Below, piece after piece: positions 45,767 through 54,097 of a stretch of DNA of 64,000 nt. The stretch covers positions 21,083 through 85,082 of the forward strand of contig NZ_JANIDW010000005.1 of the NCBI RefSeq assembly GCF_026385475.1. Direction: 5' to 3'. The notes under the pieces are model-generated. The model was given only the letters and a program-made list of their open reading frames with translations, made no database searches and was not told where the DNA came from. This DNA is from Bombella saccharophila. Its GTDB lineage: Bacteria; Pseudomonadota; Alphaproteobacteria; Acetobacterales; Acetobacteraceae. The position numbers and the translations under genes were made by a program. Numbering within the stretch: position 1 is the stretch's first letter; each line of letters opens with the position of its first letter.

Positions 45767-46861
45767 ATGGCGCGCTCCCCCCATTCAGCGAGTCCAGCCC
45801 GCTGGGCTGCTGTCATTCTGCCACCTTTATGCTTGGGTGGCTTGCTGGCGTGGTCGGCTGGCTTATTAACCCCGGCCTCCATCTCGCCCTCCCATTTTAT
45901 GCAACGCTTCCATAATGCTGGGGCCCCTAATACAGGATTCCGCCGCGCCCATGCCAAAGGGATGTGTGTAACAGGCTGGTTTGACCCCTCACCAGAAGGC
46001 CGCGCCCTCTCCCATGCAGGAGTCTTTAAAGGGGAGCATCTCCCCGTTATCGGGCGTTTCTCACTCGCACCCCCGCTGCCTTATTTACCCGATAACCCCA
46101 ACATAGCCCGCAGCTTAGCCTTGCAGATTCGCACGCCTTCAGGAGATGATTGGCGCATGGCCCTTGTTGATATGCCTTTACAATCCATGCGGGACATTGC
46201 TGATGCTTACGCCTTCTTCAAAGCCGCACGGTTAGACCCTGTAACCCATAAGCCAGACCCGGAGGCAGTTAAGGCCTATGCCGCCCAACGCCCTTGGCTA
46301 AACACCGCCTTTGAGCAAGCAAAAGCCCATCAACAACCATCCGACCTGACAAACGATACTTATAACAGCCTGGACAGCTTCATCCTGACAAATGATGCAG
46401 GTAAGAAAACAGCCGTCCGCTGGGCTGTACAGGCAAAAGAGCCTTTCCGCCCGGCTGAAGGGAGCGGTGCGAATGATGGCAATTACCTCTTTAAACGCTT
46501 AGTGCAAACGCTAGATGAACGCCCCCTAAGCTGGGATATTGTAGCCACCATTGCCCGTGAGGGCGACCCGGTGAACGACCCCAGCCAACCTTGGAATGAC
46601 GCAGACCAAAAAGTTACCGTTGGCACTGTAACCTTCACCAAAGCTTATAGTGAGGATGAAAATCCCTGCGGCCCTATGGTCTTTGACCCCACCATCCTCC
46701 CAGAGGGCATCAGCGTCTCGCAAGACCCTTTACTTACCCTGCGAGCCTCGGTGTATATGAAGTCTTACGCAACACGCTCTGCTGAGCATAAAACGCCGAG
46801 CATGGTCACCCCTAACGATGTCGCCAACCCGACCCTCACATCAGACGAGAAGGGCCAGTAA
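45767..46861 (+). CDS. Catalase-family peroxidase, membrane-anchored
   Basis: 364 residues. An N-terminal hydrophobic segment ('AAVILPPLCLGGLLAWSAGLL') suggests export or anchoring. The catalase fold is shown by the distal-His 'FRRAHAKGMCVTGWFDPS', 'PVIGRFSLAPPLPYLP' and 'RSLALQIRTPSGDDWRMALVDMP', and heme-side 'LRASVYMKSYATRSAEH' with the proximal Tyr. Shorter than true catalases, as in the SrpA group. AAGGAG is ten bases before the ATG at 45767. The b561 gene starts three bases after the stop, a pairing common in Acetobacteraceae and Pseudomonas. Confidence 0.87.
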   Translation: MARSPHSASPARWAAVILPPLCLGGLLAWSAGLLTPASISPSHFMQRFHNAGAPNTGFRRAHAKGMCVTGWFDPSPEGRALSHAGVFKGEHLPVIGRFSLAPPLPYLPDNPNIARSLALQIRTPSGDDWRMALVDMPLQSMRDIADAYAFFKAARLDPVTHKPDPEAVKAYAAQRPWLNTAFEQAKAHQQPSDLTNDTYNSLDSFILTNDAGKKTAVRWAVQAKEPFRPAEGSGANDGNYLFKRLVQTLDERPLSWDIVATIAREGDPVNDPSQPWNDADQKVTVGTVTFTKAYSEDENPCGPMVFDPTILPEGISVSQDPLLTLRASVYMKSYATRSAEHKTPSMVTPNDVANPTLTSDEKGQ

Positions 46862-46864
46862 GCT

Positions 46865-47413
46865 ATGTCACTTCCGCAAAATACGGGTAAGGCTGCGCCC
46901 TTCCCTCGCCTCTCCATCATGCTTCATTGGATCATGGCCGCACTCATCCTTGTGATGCTCTTTGTCGGGCTGTTTATGGCGCATATATCGAGCATCCATT
47001 ATGCGGGCCTCTTTACATTGCACCGCACGGTCGGGTTCCTCATCCTGCTACTCGTGGTCATCCGGCTTATTAACCGCTTTACCAATCGCACACCGCCCCT
47101 CCCGGCAGACCTCCCCGGCCCCATGAAGCTCGCCGCCCATCTCTCCCATATCCTGCTCTATGGCTTCATGTTCGCCTTACCGCTGGTTGGCTGGGCTATG
47201 CTCTCAGCCGGGGGCTACCCCATTACCTTATGGGGCGGTTGTCACATTCCGCCTCTTATGGGCTTTCATCCCCATCTATGGGGTGCGCTACGCTGCCTAC
47301 ACAGCCTGCTCGCCTATGGGCTCATCCTCCTCATCCTCGCCCATATCGGAGCGGCCCTACTACACGGCGTCATCCGCCGCGATGGTGTCATGGGCTCCAT
47401 GTTGGGGCGGTAA
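46865..47413 (+). CDS. Cytochrome b561 family protein
   Basis: 182 residues with four membrane helices and paired His in 'MLHWIMAALILVML', 'HRTVGFLILLLVV', 'HLSHILLYGFMFALP' and 'HSLLAYGLILLILAHIGAALLHG' positions. It would pass electrons between quinol and the periplasmic peroxidase. Three bases after the catalase gene, so a two-gene operon ending at the following terminator. Confidence 0.88.
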   Translation: MSLPQNTGKAAPFPRLSIMLHWIMAALILVMLFVGLFMAHISSIHYAGLFTLHRTVGFLILLLVVIRLINRFTNRTPPLPADLPGPMKLAAHLSHILLYGFMFALPLVGWAMLSAGGYPITLWGGCHIPPLMGFHPHLWGALRCLHSLLAYGLILLILAHIGAALLHGVIRRDGVMGSMLGR

Positions 47414-47443
47414 CCAATCCCAATTTGGCACAAAACACATAAA

Positions 47444-47474
47444 AAAGGCGGCCCTTTTACAGGACCGCCTTTTC
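47444..47474. terminator. Bidirectional intrinsic terminator
   Basis: GGCGGcCCT (47446-47454) pairs with AGGaCCGCC (47460-47468); an A-run precedes and TTTTCC follows, so it can stop both the cytochrome b561 transcript and, on the minus strand, the aldehyde dehydrogenase transcript. Confidence 0.8.
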
Positions 47475-47501
47475 CTTTACCCAAACGGTAAGTAGTAAGC
47501 C

Positions 47502-48893
47502 TCAGAAAGGAGCATCAATATCCACGATATTGATGAGCTTGTGGTTCACAAACTCCTTAATACCAAGGTCGATAAGCTCCCGGCCATAGCCGGAGCGGGC
47601 AATCCCACCGAAAGGTAGCTCGGCCTTTGTCCCGGTTGGGTGATTGATGAACACCATACCAGTACGGATTTTTGCAGCCACACGGGCACCACGGGCTTCG
47701 TCCTTTGTAAAGACAGAGCCACCAAGCCCATAAGGGGAATCATTAGCGATGCGGATAGCATCAGCCTCATCTTTTGCCCGATAAAGCTGCGTAACCGGGC
47801 CAAAGAACTCCCAATGGCGTGCCTCATTCTTCTCATCCAGCCCTGTCATAATCATTGGCTGGAAGAATGCCCCCTGATTGGGGATAGGCAGAGGAATTGT
47901 CTCAACCTGTGCCCCATGCTTTTTGGCCTCTTCCACCTGGGCACGCAAATCATCAGCCGCTTTTTGGGAAGAGAGTGGCGCATAATTGGTGCTTGGGTCT
48001 AACGGATCACCGGCCTTCAGCTCAGAGATGCCTTTTTTATACAGCTCCACAAAACGGTCATAGAGGCTATCCACCACGATGATGCGCTTAGCAGACACAC
48101 AAACCTGCCCTGCATTCCAATGGCGGCCAAACACAGCCCATTTGACGGTCTTTTCTAAATCAGCATCATCCAGCACGATAAAGGCATCACTACCGCCTAA
48201 TTCCATCGTGGCTTTCTTCAACGCTTTACCGGCAATCCCTGCCACGACCGAGCCAGCCCCTTCCGAGCCTGTCAGGGCCACACCGCAACTACGCGGGTCA
48301 TTCAGCACCATTTCCGTATGATGACGAGCCAGATAGAGATTCTGGAACAAGCCTTTCGGTGCCCCTGCTTCCTCAAACAACTCCTGACACACCGCCGCAC
48401 ATTGCGGCAAATTACCAGCATGTTTGAGGATGACCGCATTCCCTGCAGAAATCTGCGGTGCTGCAATACGCACCACCTGATAATAAGGGAAGTTCCACGG
48501 CTCAATCGCCAGAACAATGCCCTGCGGCTCATACACAATCTTTGCCCGCCCAATGGCAGGGTTAGAGACCTTCAACTCCTCTGGCTTCAGAAGGTCTTCT
48601 GCATGCTCAGCATAATATTCGCAAATCTCGGCTGAGAGAATGACTTCTGCTTTGCCTTCAGCCAGTACCTTGCCCATCTCTAAAGCAGCAAGACGCGCTA
48701 ATTTATCAGCATCCCGGCGCAATAAGGCTCCAAGAGCTTTTAAAACCTTCGCCCGCTCGGCAAAGCTCGTTGTCCGCCATGCCTCATAAGCCTCATACCC
48801 CCGGGCTAGTGCCGCTTGGACCTCTTGGTCCGTTGCCTCGGGGAATTGTTTGAGGACCTCATTCGTATAAGGGTTTGTTGTTGCGTAAGCCAT
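47502..48893 (-). CDS. NAD(P)-dependent aldehyde / succinate-semialdehyde dehydrogenase
   Basis: 463 residues. Catalytic Cys in 'NAGQVCVSAKRIIVVD' and Glu in 'TMELGGSDAFIVLDDADLE'; cofactor and substrate parts 'IEPWNFPYYQVVRIAAPQISAGNAV' and 'GYGRELIDLGIKEFVNHKLINI' fit the SSADH-like subgroup. Oxidises an aldehyde to the acid. It starts 26 bases after the yqhD-like stop, so the pair forms an operon controlled by the TetR regulator upstream. Ends at the terminator at 47.45 kb. Confidence 0.9.
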   Translation of the reverse strand: MAYATTNPYTNEVLKQFPEATDQEVQAALARGYEAYEAWRTTSFAERAKVLKALGALLRRDADKLARLAALEMGKVLAEGKAEVILSAEICEYYAEHAEDLLKPEELKVSNPAIGRAKIVYEPQGIVLAIEPWNFPYYQVVRIAAPQISAGNAVILKHAGNLPQCAAVCQELFEEAGAPKGLFQNLYLARHHTEMVLNDPRSCGVALTGSEGAGSVVAGIAGKALKKATMELGGSDAFIVLDDADLEKTVKWAVFGRHWNAGQVCVSAKRIIVVDSLYDRFVELYKKGISELKAGDPLDPSTNYAPLSSQKAADDLRAQVEEAKKHGAQVETIPLPIPNQGAFFQPMIMTGLDEKNEARHWEFFGPVTQLYRAKDEADAIRIANDSPYGLGGSVFTKDEARGARVAAKIRTGMVFINHPTGTKAELPFGGIARSGYGRELIDLGIKEFVNHKLINIVDIDAPF

Positions 48894-48919
48894 AATATAC
48901 CTCTTTCTCTTGCCCTATT

Positions 48920-50080
48920 TTATAGAGCGCGTTCCAACACTTTGCGGCTAATTTCTGGGGTAATTTCCTCCCCTTCCCCTAAGGCTGTCATGCCGTGGTC
49001 TTTTAGCTGCGTGATGATAGGCTCAATCCCCTCATGGCCAATCTCATAAGCTGAGAGACGAACAGGAATATCCAACCCTTTAAAGAAGGCCTCAATCTGA
49101 GCAATCGCCGCATCAATCCGCTCATCCTCAGAGCCATCCTTTAGCCCCAGAACACGCGTTGCATATTGCAGCAGCTTCGCCCGCTTCTGCTCCCGCCGCT
49201 CCTTCAACATAGCCGGCAGAACAATGGCTAGAGTACGGGCATGGTCAATGCCATATTTCGCCGTGAGCTCATGCCCGATAGCGTGCGTTGCCCAATCTTG
49301 CTTCACACCAGCCCCAATCAAACCATTAAGAGCCTGTGTTGCGACCCACATCAGATTTGCCCGCAGGTCATAATCATCAGCAGGGGCTTTTGTGATGCGC
49401 TGTGCAATATCATGCAGGCTGAGCAAAAGCCCTTCTGCGTAACGGTCCTGCACCATCGCATCTTGCGGCAAGGTCATATAAGCTTCCATCACATGGACGA
49501 ACGAGTCCGCCACACCATTGGCCACCTGACGCGGCGGCAAGCTGAAGGTGCGTGTAGGGTCCAAAATGGAAAAAGTCGGGAACACATGCGGGTTAGAGAA
49601 GGCAAGCTTATCGCCTGTTTCCTTGCGGGAAATCACAGCAATATTGTTCATCTCCGAGCCCGTAGCAGGCAAGGTAACAACCGTCCCCAAAGGCAGAGCC
49701 TTTTTAACCGTCTGCCCCTGCTTTAACAGGATGTCCCACGGCTCACCTTCATAAGGTACAGCAGCCGCAACAAACTTGGTGCCATCCATAACGGAGCCAC
49801 CACCAACTGCGAGGAGGAAATCCACCTTCTCTTTACGCGCAACCTCAACAGCCTTCATGAGGGTTTCGTAAGTCGGGTTGGCTTCAATCCCCCCAAACTC
49901 GCAGAAAACTCGCGACCCAAGGGCTTTGCGTACCTCTGCCAATGTGCCGGTCTTCTCTGCACTCGCCCCACCATAAAGGACAAGCACGCGCGCTTGCGGG
50001 CTAAGCTGCTCATCCAACTTGGCAATCATCCCTTTGCCAAAGAGAATCTTTGTCGGGTTATAAAACTCAAAATTATCCAT
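48920..50080 (-). CDS. yqhD: YqhD-type NADPH-dependent aldehyde reductase (iron-containing ADH)
   Basis: 386 residues, close to E. coli YqhD along its length: 'FEFYNPTKILFGKGMIAKL', 'EFGGIEANPTYETLMKAVEVA', 'LAVGGGSVMDGTKF', 'LPATGSEMNN', 'SLPPRQVANGVADSFVHVMEAYMTLP' and 'GVKQDWATHAIGHELTAKYGIDHARTLAIVLPA'. Metal ligands Asp in 'ADSFVH' and His in 'HELTAKYGIDHA' are present. Reduces short-chain and peroxidation-derived aldehydes. Start ATG 50080 has GAGGA upstream; a longer frame to 50104 is less likely. A candidate operator lies 35 bases upstream. Confidence 0.93.
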   Translation of the reverse strand: MDNFEFYNPTKILFGKGMIAKLDEQLSPQARVLVLYGGASAEKTGTLAEVRKALGSRVFCEFGGIEANPTYETLMKAVEVARKEKVDFLLAVGGGSVMDGTKFVAAAVPYEGEPWDILLKQGQTVKKALPLGTVVTLPATGSEMNNIAVISRKETGDKLAFSNPHVFPTFSILDPTRTFSLPPRQVANGVADSFVHVMEAYMTLPQDAMVQDRYAEGLLLSLHDIAQRITKAPADDYDLRANLMWVATQALNGLIGAGVKQDWATHAIGHELTAKYGIDHARTLAIVLPAMLKERREQKRAKLLQYATRVLGLKDGSEDERIDAAIAQIEAFFKGLDIPVRLSAYEIGHEGIEPIITQLKDHGMTALGEGEEITPEISRKVLERAL

Positions 50081-50112
50081 AGCATCCTCGCTGATTCTGG
50101 ACATACACTAAA

Positions 50113-50126
50113 AATAGACCGGTCAT
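50113..50126. promoter_or_regulatory. Candidate operator upstream of yqhD
   Basis: AATAGACCGGTCAT contains the perfect palindrome GACCGGTC, 35 bases upstream of the yqhD start. A near-identical site, AATAGACTGGTCAG, occurs before the tetR start at 50833, so both are likely bound by the TetR-family product. E. coli NemR boxes have a similar TAGAC core (from memory, not checked). Confidence 0.6.
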
Positions 50127-50194
50127 CTCGAAAATGAAAGGGAGGCATCCTTAAAAAACCCTCTCATTACAAAAAACTCATATTAATAACCCTA

Positions 50195-50788
50195 TTAGGA
50201 GGCTAATAGCTGCCGCGTTGCCACAAACGCATCCTCAAAAGCGGTTTGTTTATGCGTGACCTTAACAAGCAAGGTCGCCCCTAACCATGTTTGATACACA
50301 ACAGATGCCGCTAAACGCGCAGGTAGAGCTTTTGTGATGGTCCCATCCTGTTGGCCTTCCTCCACCATACAGGCAAGCCGCGCAATAATGGCCGTTGTCC
50401 CTTCCTCCAAAATCAACCTCATGCGCTCGGAAAGGTCGGAGACTTCTGCCGCTAATTTAACGACAAGGCATTTCTCGCTCAAACAGCCATGTTGCTGCGC
50501 GTCCACCCAGCATTGGCAATAGGCGGATAATTTCTCAAAGCCCGTCTTGCCCCGCTCGGCAATCAAAGCATCCAGCTTTTGGAGATATTGCTCATTATAC
50601 AGCTCCAACAATGCCGCACCGAAATGCTCCTTCGATTCAAAATAATGATAGAAGGAACCTTTAGGAATCTGCGCCGCCTCTAAAACTTGGCTTAACCCCA
50701 CAGCGGAAAATCCCCGCTGGCTTATAAGCGGGCGGGCCGATTCCAAAATACGCCGACGCGCTTGCACATGCTTCCCTGCCACTGTCAT
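50195..50788 (-). CDS. TetR-family transcriptional regulator
   Basis: 197 residues. HTH domain 'ARRRILESARPLISQRGFSAVGLSQVLEAAQIPKGSFYHYFESKEHFGAALLELYN' fits the NemR/AcuR-like subgroup; the C-terminal ligand-binding part has two Cys in 'HGCLSEKCLVV', plausible electrophile sensors. GGGGGTG precedes the ATG at 50788. Same strand as yqhD and the aldehyde dehydrogenase, 114 bases upstream, and divergent from the AraC gene. It probably represses the aldehyde genes and itself. Confidence 0.88.
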   Translation of the reverse strand: MTVAGKHVQARRRILESARPLISQRGFSAVGLSQVLEAAQIPKGSFYHYFESKEHFGAALLELYNEQYLQKLDALIAERGKTGFEKLSAYCQCWVDAQQHGCLSEKCLVVKLAAEVSDLSERMRLILEEGTTAIIARLACMVEEGQQDGTITKALPARLAASVVYQTWLGATLLVKVTHKQTAFEDAFVATRQLLAS

Positions 50789-50832
50789 GCTTTCACCCCC
50801 TATCAAAAACAAGCCTATCTGTCCAGAATTGA

Positions 50833-50848
50833 AATAGACTGGTCAGTC
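50833..50848. promoter_or_regulatory. Candidate operator upstream of tetR
   Basis: AATAGACTGGTCAGTC, with GACT...AGTC inverted arms, lies 45 bases upstream of the tetR start and in the tetR-araC divergent region. It shares AATAGACyGGTCA with the yqhD-upstream site, which implies one regulator at both places. Confidence 0.6.
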
Positions 50849-50900
50849 CACATCATTCCTCTGGACGCTCCCGCGCTCCCCTCAGTATCATAGCGCTGCT

Positions 50901-51632
50901 ATGCCTGTTTCATTCACCCCGTCATCTTCTTCATCCTCTGGGCCACTTTGGCATTATTGGCGCATACATCACCCTGATATTCGGGAGATGAGCATGGCAT
51001 ATGGTGCAAAACTGGCCCTCCCCTTGCATTTTCATCAAGAAGACCAACTCGCTTTCCTCCTAACGGGATGTCGTCATTTCCTATTTCCTCATCGCAGCGT
51101 CACTCTTACAGCGGGGCAGGCTTTGCTCATCCCCGCTGCTACACCGCATCTCTCACGTGATGATGACCCTGCCCGCATTGGGGACACATTATGCCTCAAT
51201 CTCTATCTCACACCCCACCATTATCACGACCCAGCCGATTGCGCGGCCCTCCTCCAAAAATCTGTTGGGGAACGCCCCACTCACATCACCATTATTCCCG
51301 CACCGGCTTTACCCCTCCCTATGCAGGATGGCACCCCCCTTCATTCTATCCAAACCCTTGCGCGAGAAGCTGGAATGAGTCGGGAGGCCTATTCCCGCCG
51401 CTTTCAACGCCAATACGGCGTAACCCCGCAGGCTTTTCGGCTTCTATGCCAATTAAACGAGGCTAAAGCCCAACTCCGCACAGGGATAAACAACGTGCAA
51501 GCGGCCATGAATACGGGTTTTGCGGACCAAAGCCATATGGGCCGGCTCTTCCACCGGACCTTTGGCACCACACCGGGCCGCTATCGTCAGGACCCCACCA
51601 TACCTCCACTTACCCCCGCACCGCTTTTATAA
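50901..51632 (+). CDS. AraC-family transcriptional regulator
   Basis: 243 residues. N-terminal cupin-like ligand domain ('LPLHFHQEDQLAFLLTGCRHFLFP', 'GQALLIPAATPHLSRDDD') and a C-terminal two-helix DNA-binding domain ('LAREAGMSREAYSRRFQRQYGVTPQAFRLLCQLNEAKAQL' and 'VQAAMNTGFADQSHMGRLFHRTFGTTPGRYRQD'). It shares a divergent 112-base region with tetR and precedes the DapA-like lyase by about 88 bases, so it may control that gene; ligand unknown. Confidence 0.88.
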   Translation: MPVSFTPSSSSSSGPLWHYWRIHHPDIREMSMAYGAKLALPLHFHQEDQLAFLLTGCRHFLFPHRSVTLTAGQALLIPAATPHLSRDDDPARIGDTLCLNLYLTPHHYHDPADCAALLQKSVGERPTHITIIPAPALPLPMQDGTPLHSIQTLAREAGMSREAYSRRFQRQYGVTPQAFRLLCQLNEAKAQLRTGINNVQAAMNTGFADQSHMGRLFHRTFGTTPGRYRQDPTIPPLTPAPLL

Positions 51633-51720
51633 AACAAATAAGGTCACATTCCTTCTATACCGTGACACGGCCTCTCTAGCATGATGACGCACCCACTCTG
51701 TCTCATCATGAGGATAACTT

Positions 51721-52623
51721 ATGAGCATCTCTTTCCACGGCCTGAGTGCCTTTCCCATTACCCCTATGCAACAGGACAAACCCGATGAGGCACGCTTTGC
51801 TGCCCTCATCACCCGGTTGGTGGAGGCCAAAGTGGATTCCATCGGGGCCCTCGGCTCTACGGGAAGTTATGCCTTCCTCACCCACACGGAGCGGGAAAAA
51901 CTAACACGCTTGGCCGTCAGCCATGCGGGTAGCATCCCCGTCCTTGTCAGCATTGGGGCTATTCATCTACGCGATACACTCCTACTTGCTGAAGATGCCC
52001 AAAAAGCCGGGGCAAAAGCCCTTCTTCTCCCCCCTATGAGCTACTTCCCCCTACGAGATGAAGAGGTCTTTACACTTTATGAGACCGTCAACCGCCATGT
52101 CTCCGTCCCGCTCATTGTTTATGATACGCCCGGTACAACGCAGTTCCATTTCTCCGATGCGTTAATGCAGCATATTTGCGAACTTTCGCATGTCCGTTCC
52201 ATTAAGCTCCCTAGCGGCTCCCCCACCGCTGAGGAAGCTGCTGCACGGATGGCACGCCTCCTCCCCACCCTGCCAGAGAGCATCACCCCCGGCATTAGTG
52301 GCGACCCAACCGCGGCCCAAGCCCTCATACATGGCGCACGCATATGGTACTCCGAATGGGGCGGCTTGTTCCCTCGTCTAGCCCGTCACCTCACCGATGC
52401 GGCCCTTGCTAAAAATGAGGCTGAAATAACCCGCATTGAGGCGATATTCGCGCCTTTCTGGGCTATGAGTGCCCGTTATAATGGTTCACTACGCGTTATC
52501 GCCTCTGCTGCGGAGATTATGAATCTAGCAGGGCCGGGCGCGCTCCCACGCCCATTGCAAGGTATCTCGCAAGACGATTACGGCCAGCTCGCTGCCCTCA
52601 TCCACACACATCAACCCGCGTAA
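51721..52623 (+). CDS. Dihydrodipicolinate synthase family lyase/aldolase
   Basis: 300 residues, DapA/NanA barrel. 'GALGSTGSYAFLTHTEREKLTRLAV' (phosphate-binding style loop), catalytic Tyr in 'IVYDTPGTTQFH' and Schiff-base Lys in 'SIKLPSGSPTAEEAAARM'. The Tyr-Asp-Thr-Pro variant departs from DapA's Tyr-Asn, so it is a family member (aldolase or lyase on a keto acid) and not lysine biosynthesis. AraC regulator upstream; a strong terminator follows. Confidence 0.82.
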   Translation: MSISFHGLSAFPITPMQQDKPDEARFAALITRLVEAKVDSIGALGSTGSYAFLTHTEREKLTRLAVSHAGSIPVLVSIGAIHLRDTLLLAEDAQKAGAKALLLPPMSYFPLRDEEVFTLYETVNRHVSVPLIVYDTPGTTQFHFSDALMQHICELSHVRSIKLPSGSPTAEEAAARMARLLPTLPESITPGISGDPTAAQALIHGARIWYSEWGGLFPRLARHLTDAALAKNEAEITRIEAIFAPFWAMSARYNGSLRVIASAAEIMNLAGPGALPRPLQGISQDDYGQLAALIHTHQPA

Positions 52624-52632
52624 ACTTCACCC

Positions 52633-52670
52633 ACAGGCCCCGGCATAACGAACGGGGCCTGTATGTTTTG
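52633..52670 (+). terminator. Intrinsic terminator after the DapA-like gene
   Basis: ACAGGCCCCG (52633-52642) pairs perfectly with CGGGGCCTGT (52653-52662), ten-base loop, then ATGTTTTG. Confidence 0.85.
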
Positions 52671-52695
52671 ACCCAATTTATGATAGCGTGGGGCT

Positions 52696-54018
52696 ATGTT
52701 CATCCGCTCACACGCCCCCATCTCTCTGTTAGCTCTCACTGTAAGAGCCGTGCTGGCTTTGGCCATCTTATGCCCTGCACTTGCTATCGCAGGCCCTTGT
52801 ATGCCGCTAGACGCCCTCCACCCCCCGCACGCTAATACGACAGACCCCACCCAACCTTTCTATATCGATACATCCGGCTTAAGCGGCAGCGGTGTTATGC
52901 CCATCCATGACCCGCATAACCCACTTTATCCCCCTGCGACCGACCTCCCCGATGCCACACTCCCACCCCTCACCCAAAACGGTAATTACATCCTAGGCCC
53001 TACCCACACACTCCCCGCAGAGTGGAACAACACCCAACCCGCACAAGGCCGCTTGATTCACTTCACACTCTCATCCTCTCCTCAAAGCGGTTATAACCCC
53101 GGCATCGCCCGTGATGAGGCAGAGCCCTGCGCAACGGGGATGCGCAATATGTCCACCAGCCACGCAGGCGACCCCTCACGCCTAGACGTCCCCGGTGCCC
53201 ATCCCGCCCCTTGGCACCGTAGCGTTGATATTTACATCCCGCCCTATACACCAACAGACCATCCTCTCCCTTTTCTCATATTTGGTGATGCGGGCGATGA
53301 CGGTATTTATCCGGGGCATGACCTATTCGCTTTGGTTGATGCCCTCATCAAAGCGCATCGCATCCCCCCGATGGTCATCATTGGTGTTGGTTCCGGCGGG
53401 GGTGATGCCCAAGGCAGCGAACGCGGGCGCGAATATGATACGATGTCCGGCGATTATGCCGATTGGGTCGAGGCCCATATCCTCCCTCTTGTAGAGGCAA
53501 AGGCTCACCTCCATCTCTCCCATAACCCTGATGACCGTGCGACCATGGGCTTTAGCTCCAGCGGGGCCGCAGCCTTTGCCATGGCATGGTTTCGCCCCAC
53601 GCTGTACCATCGGGTCCTGGCCTATTCTCCCTCTTTAGTGAATCAACAATGGCCGTATAACCCCGCTCTACCCGGTGGGGGCTGGCAGCTCCATTCCCCA
53701 TGGGCAGGCACGCCGCAGGCTATACCACCCCACCCCGGCGCGGCCCTCATCCCAGCAAGCCCACGCCTGCCTTTACGCATTTGGTACGAGATGGGCGACC
53801 AAGACCTCTTTTACCCCGTGCACCCTATGCCTGATGGGATGCATGATTGGGTCCTCGCTGGCGAAAATCTCGCCCGTGTCCTTGCGGCAAAAGGCTATGC
53901 GTATCAATTTATCATCTCACGCAACGCCCAGCATGTCGATGGCCCCACAATAGACCAAACCCTCCCAGAAGCCCTAGAATGGCTTTGGCGGCCAAATCCC
54001 ACACCCCGTCACAACTGA
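52696..54018 (+). CDS. Secreted alpha/beta-hydrolase (esterase, enterochelin-esterase-like)
   Basis: 440 residues with a hydrophobic signal ('LLALTVRAVLALAILCPALAIAG'). The C-terminal half carries the fold: 'PMVIIGVGSGGGDAQGSERGREYDTMSGDYADWVEAHILPLVE' and nucleophile Ser in 'TMGFSSSGAAAF', then 'VLAYSPSLVNQQWPY' and a late 'YEMGDQDLF' with Asp, and 'RNAQHVDG' His. Similar to IroE/Fes-type esterases, substrate unknown. Long Pro/His-rich linker before the catalytic part. The stop lies 19 bases before the first eroded CRISPR repeat. Confidence 0.78.
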   Translation: MFIRSHAPISLLALTVRAVLALAILCPALAIAGPCMPLDALHPPHANTTDPTQPFYIDTSGLSGSGVMPIHDPHNPLYPPATDLPDATLPPLTQNGNYILGPTHTLPAEWNNTQPAQGRLIHFTLSSSPQSGYNPGIARDEAEPCATGMRNMSTSHAGDPSRLDVPGAHPAPWHRSVDIYIPPYTPTDHPLPFLIFGDAGDDGIYPGHDLFALVDALIKAHRIPPMVIIGVGSGGGDAQGSERGREYDTMSGDYADWVEAHILPLVEAKAHLHLSHNPDDRATMGFSSSGAAAFAMAWFRPTLYHRVLAYSPSLVNQQWPYNPALPGGGWQLHSPWAGTPQAIPPHPGAALIPASPRLPLRIWYEMGDQDLFYPVHPMPDGMHDWVLAGENLARVLAAKGYAYQFIISRNAQHVDGPTIDQTLPEALEWLWRPNPTPRHN

Positions 54019-54037
54019 CGATGAAGCAACGACCCTA

Positions 54038-54065
54038 GGTAAGTATCCCCGCAAGGCGGGAATAT
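54038..54065 (-). repeat. Eroded CRISPR repeat at the trailer end
   Basis: A 28-base segment starting GGTAAGTATCCCCGC and ending GCGGGAATAT resembles the array repeat, with a shifted and mutated middle. Its start lies exactly 61 bases before the first intact repeat (54099), equal to the array period, so it is in register. It keeps a shortened hairpin (CCCGC-CTT-GCGGG on the minus strand). Likely the remains of the oldest repeat; an unrelated hairpin is the alternative. Confidence 0.55.
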
Positions 54066-54097
54066 GTGAGAAGCTGAATAATTGCGCGAAAGCGGCT

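Noticed and set aside
50105..50194. Small gene between yqhD and tetR
   Set aside because: Too short and no ribosome site; holds the operator instead.
54038..54065. Terminator of the esterase gene
   Set aside because: The hairpin has no T-run after it and fits the CRISPR period exactly, so a decayed repeat is preferred.
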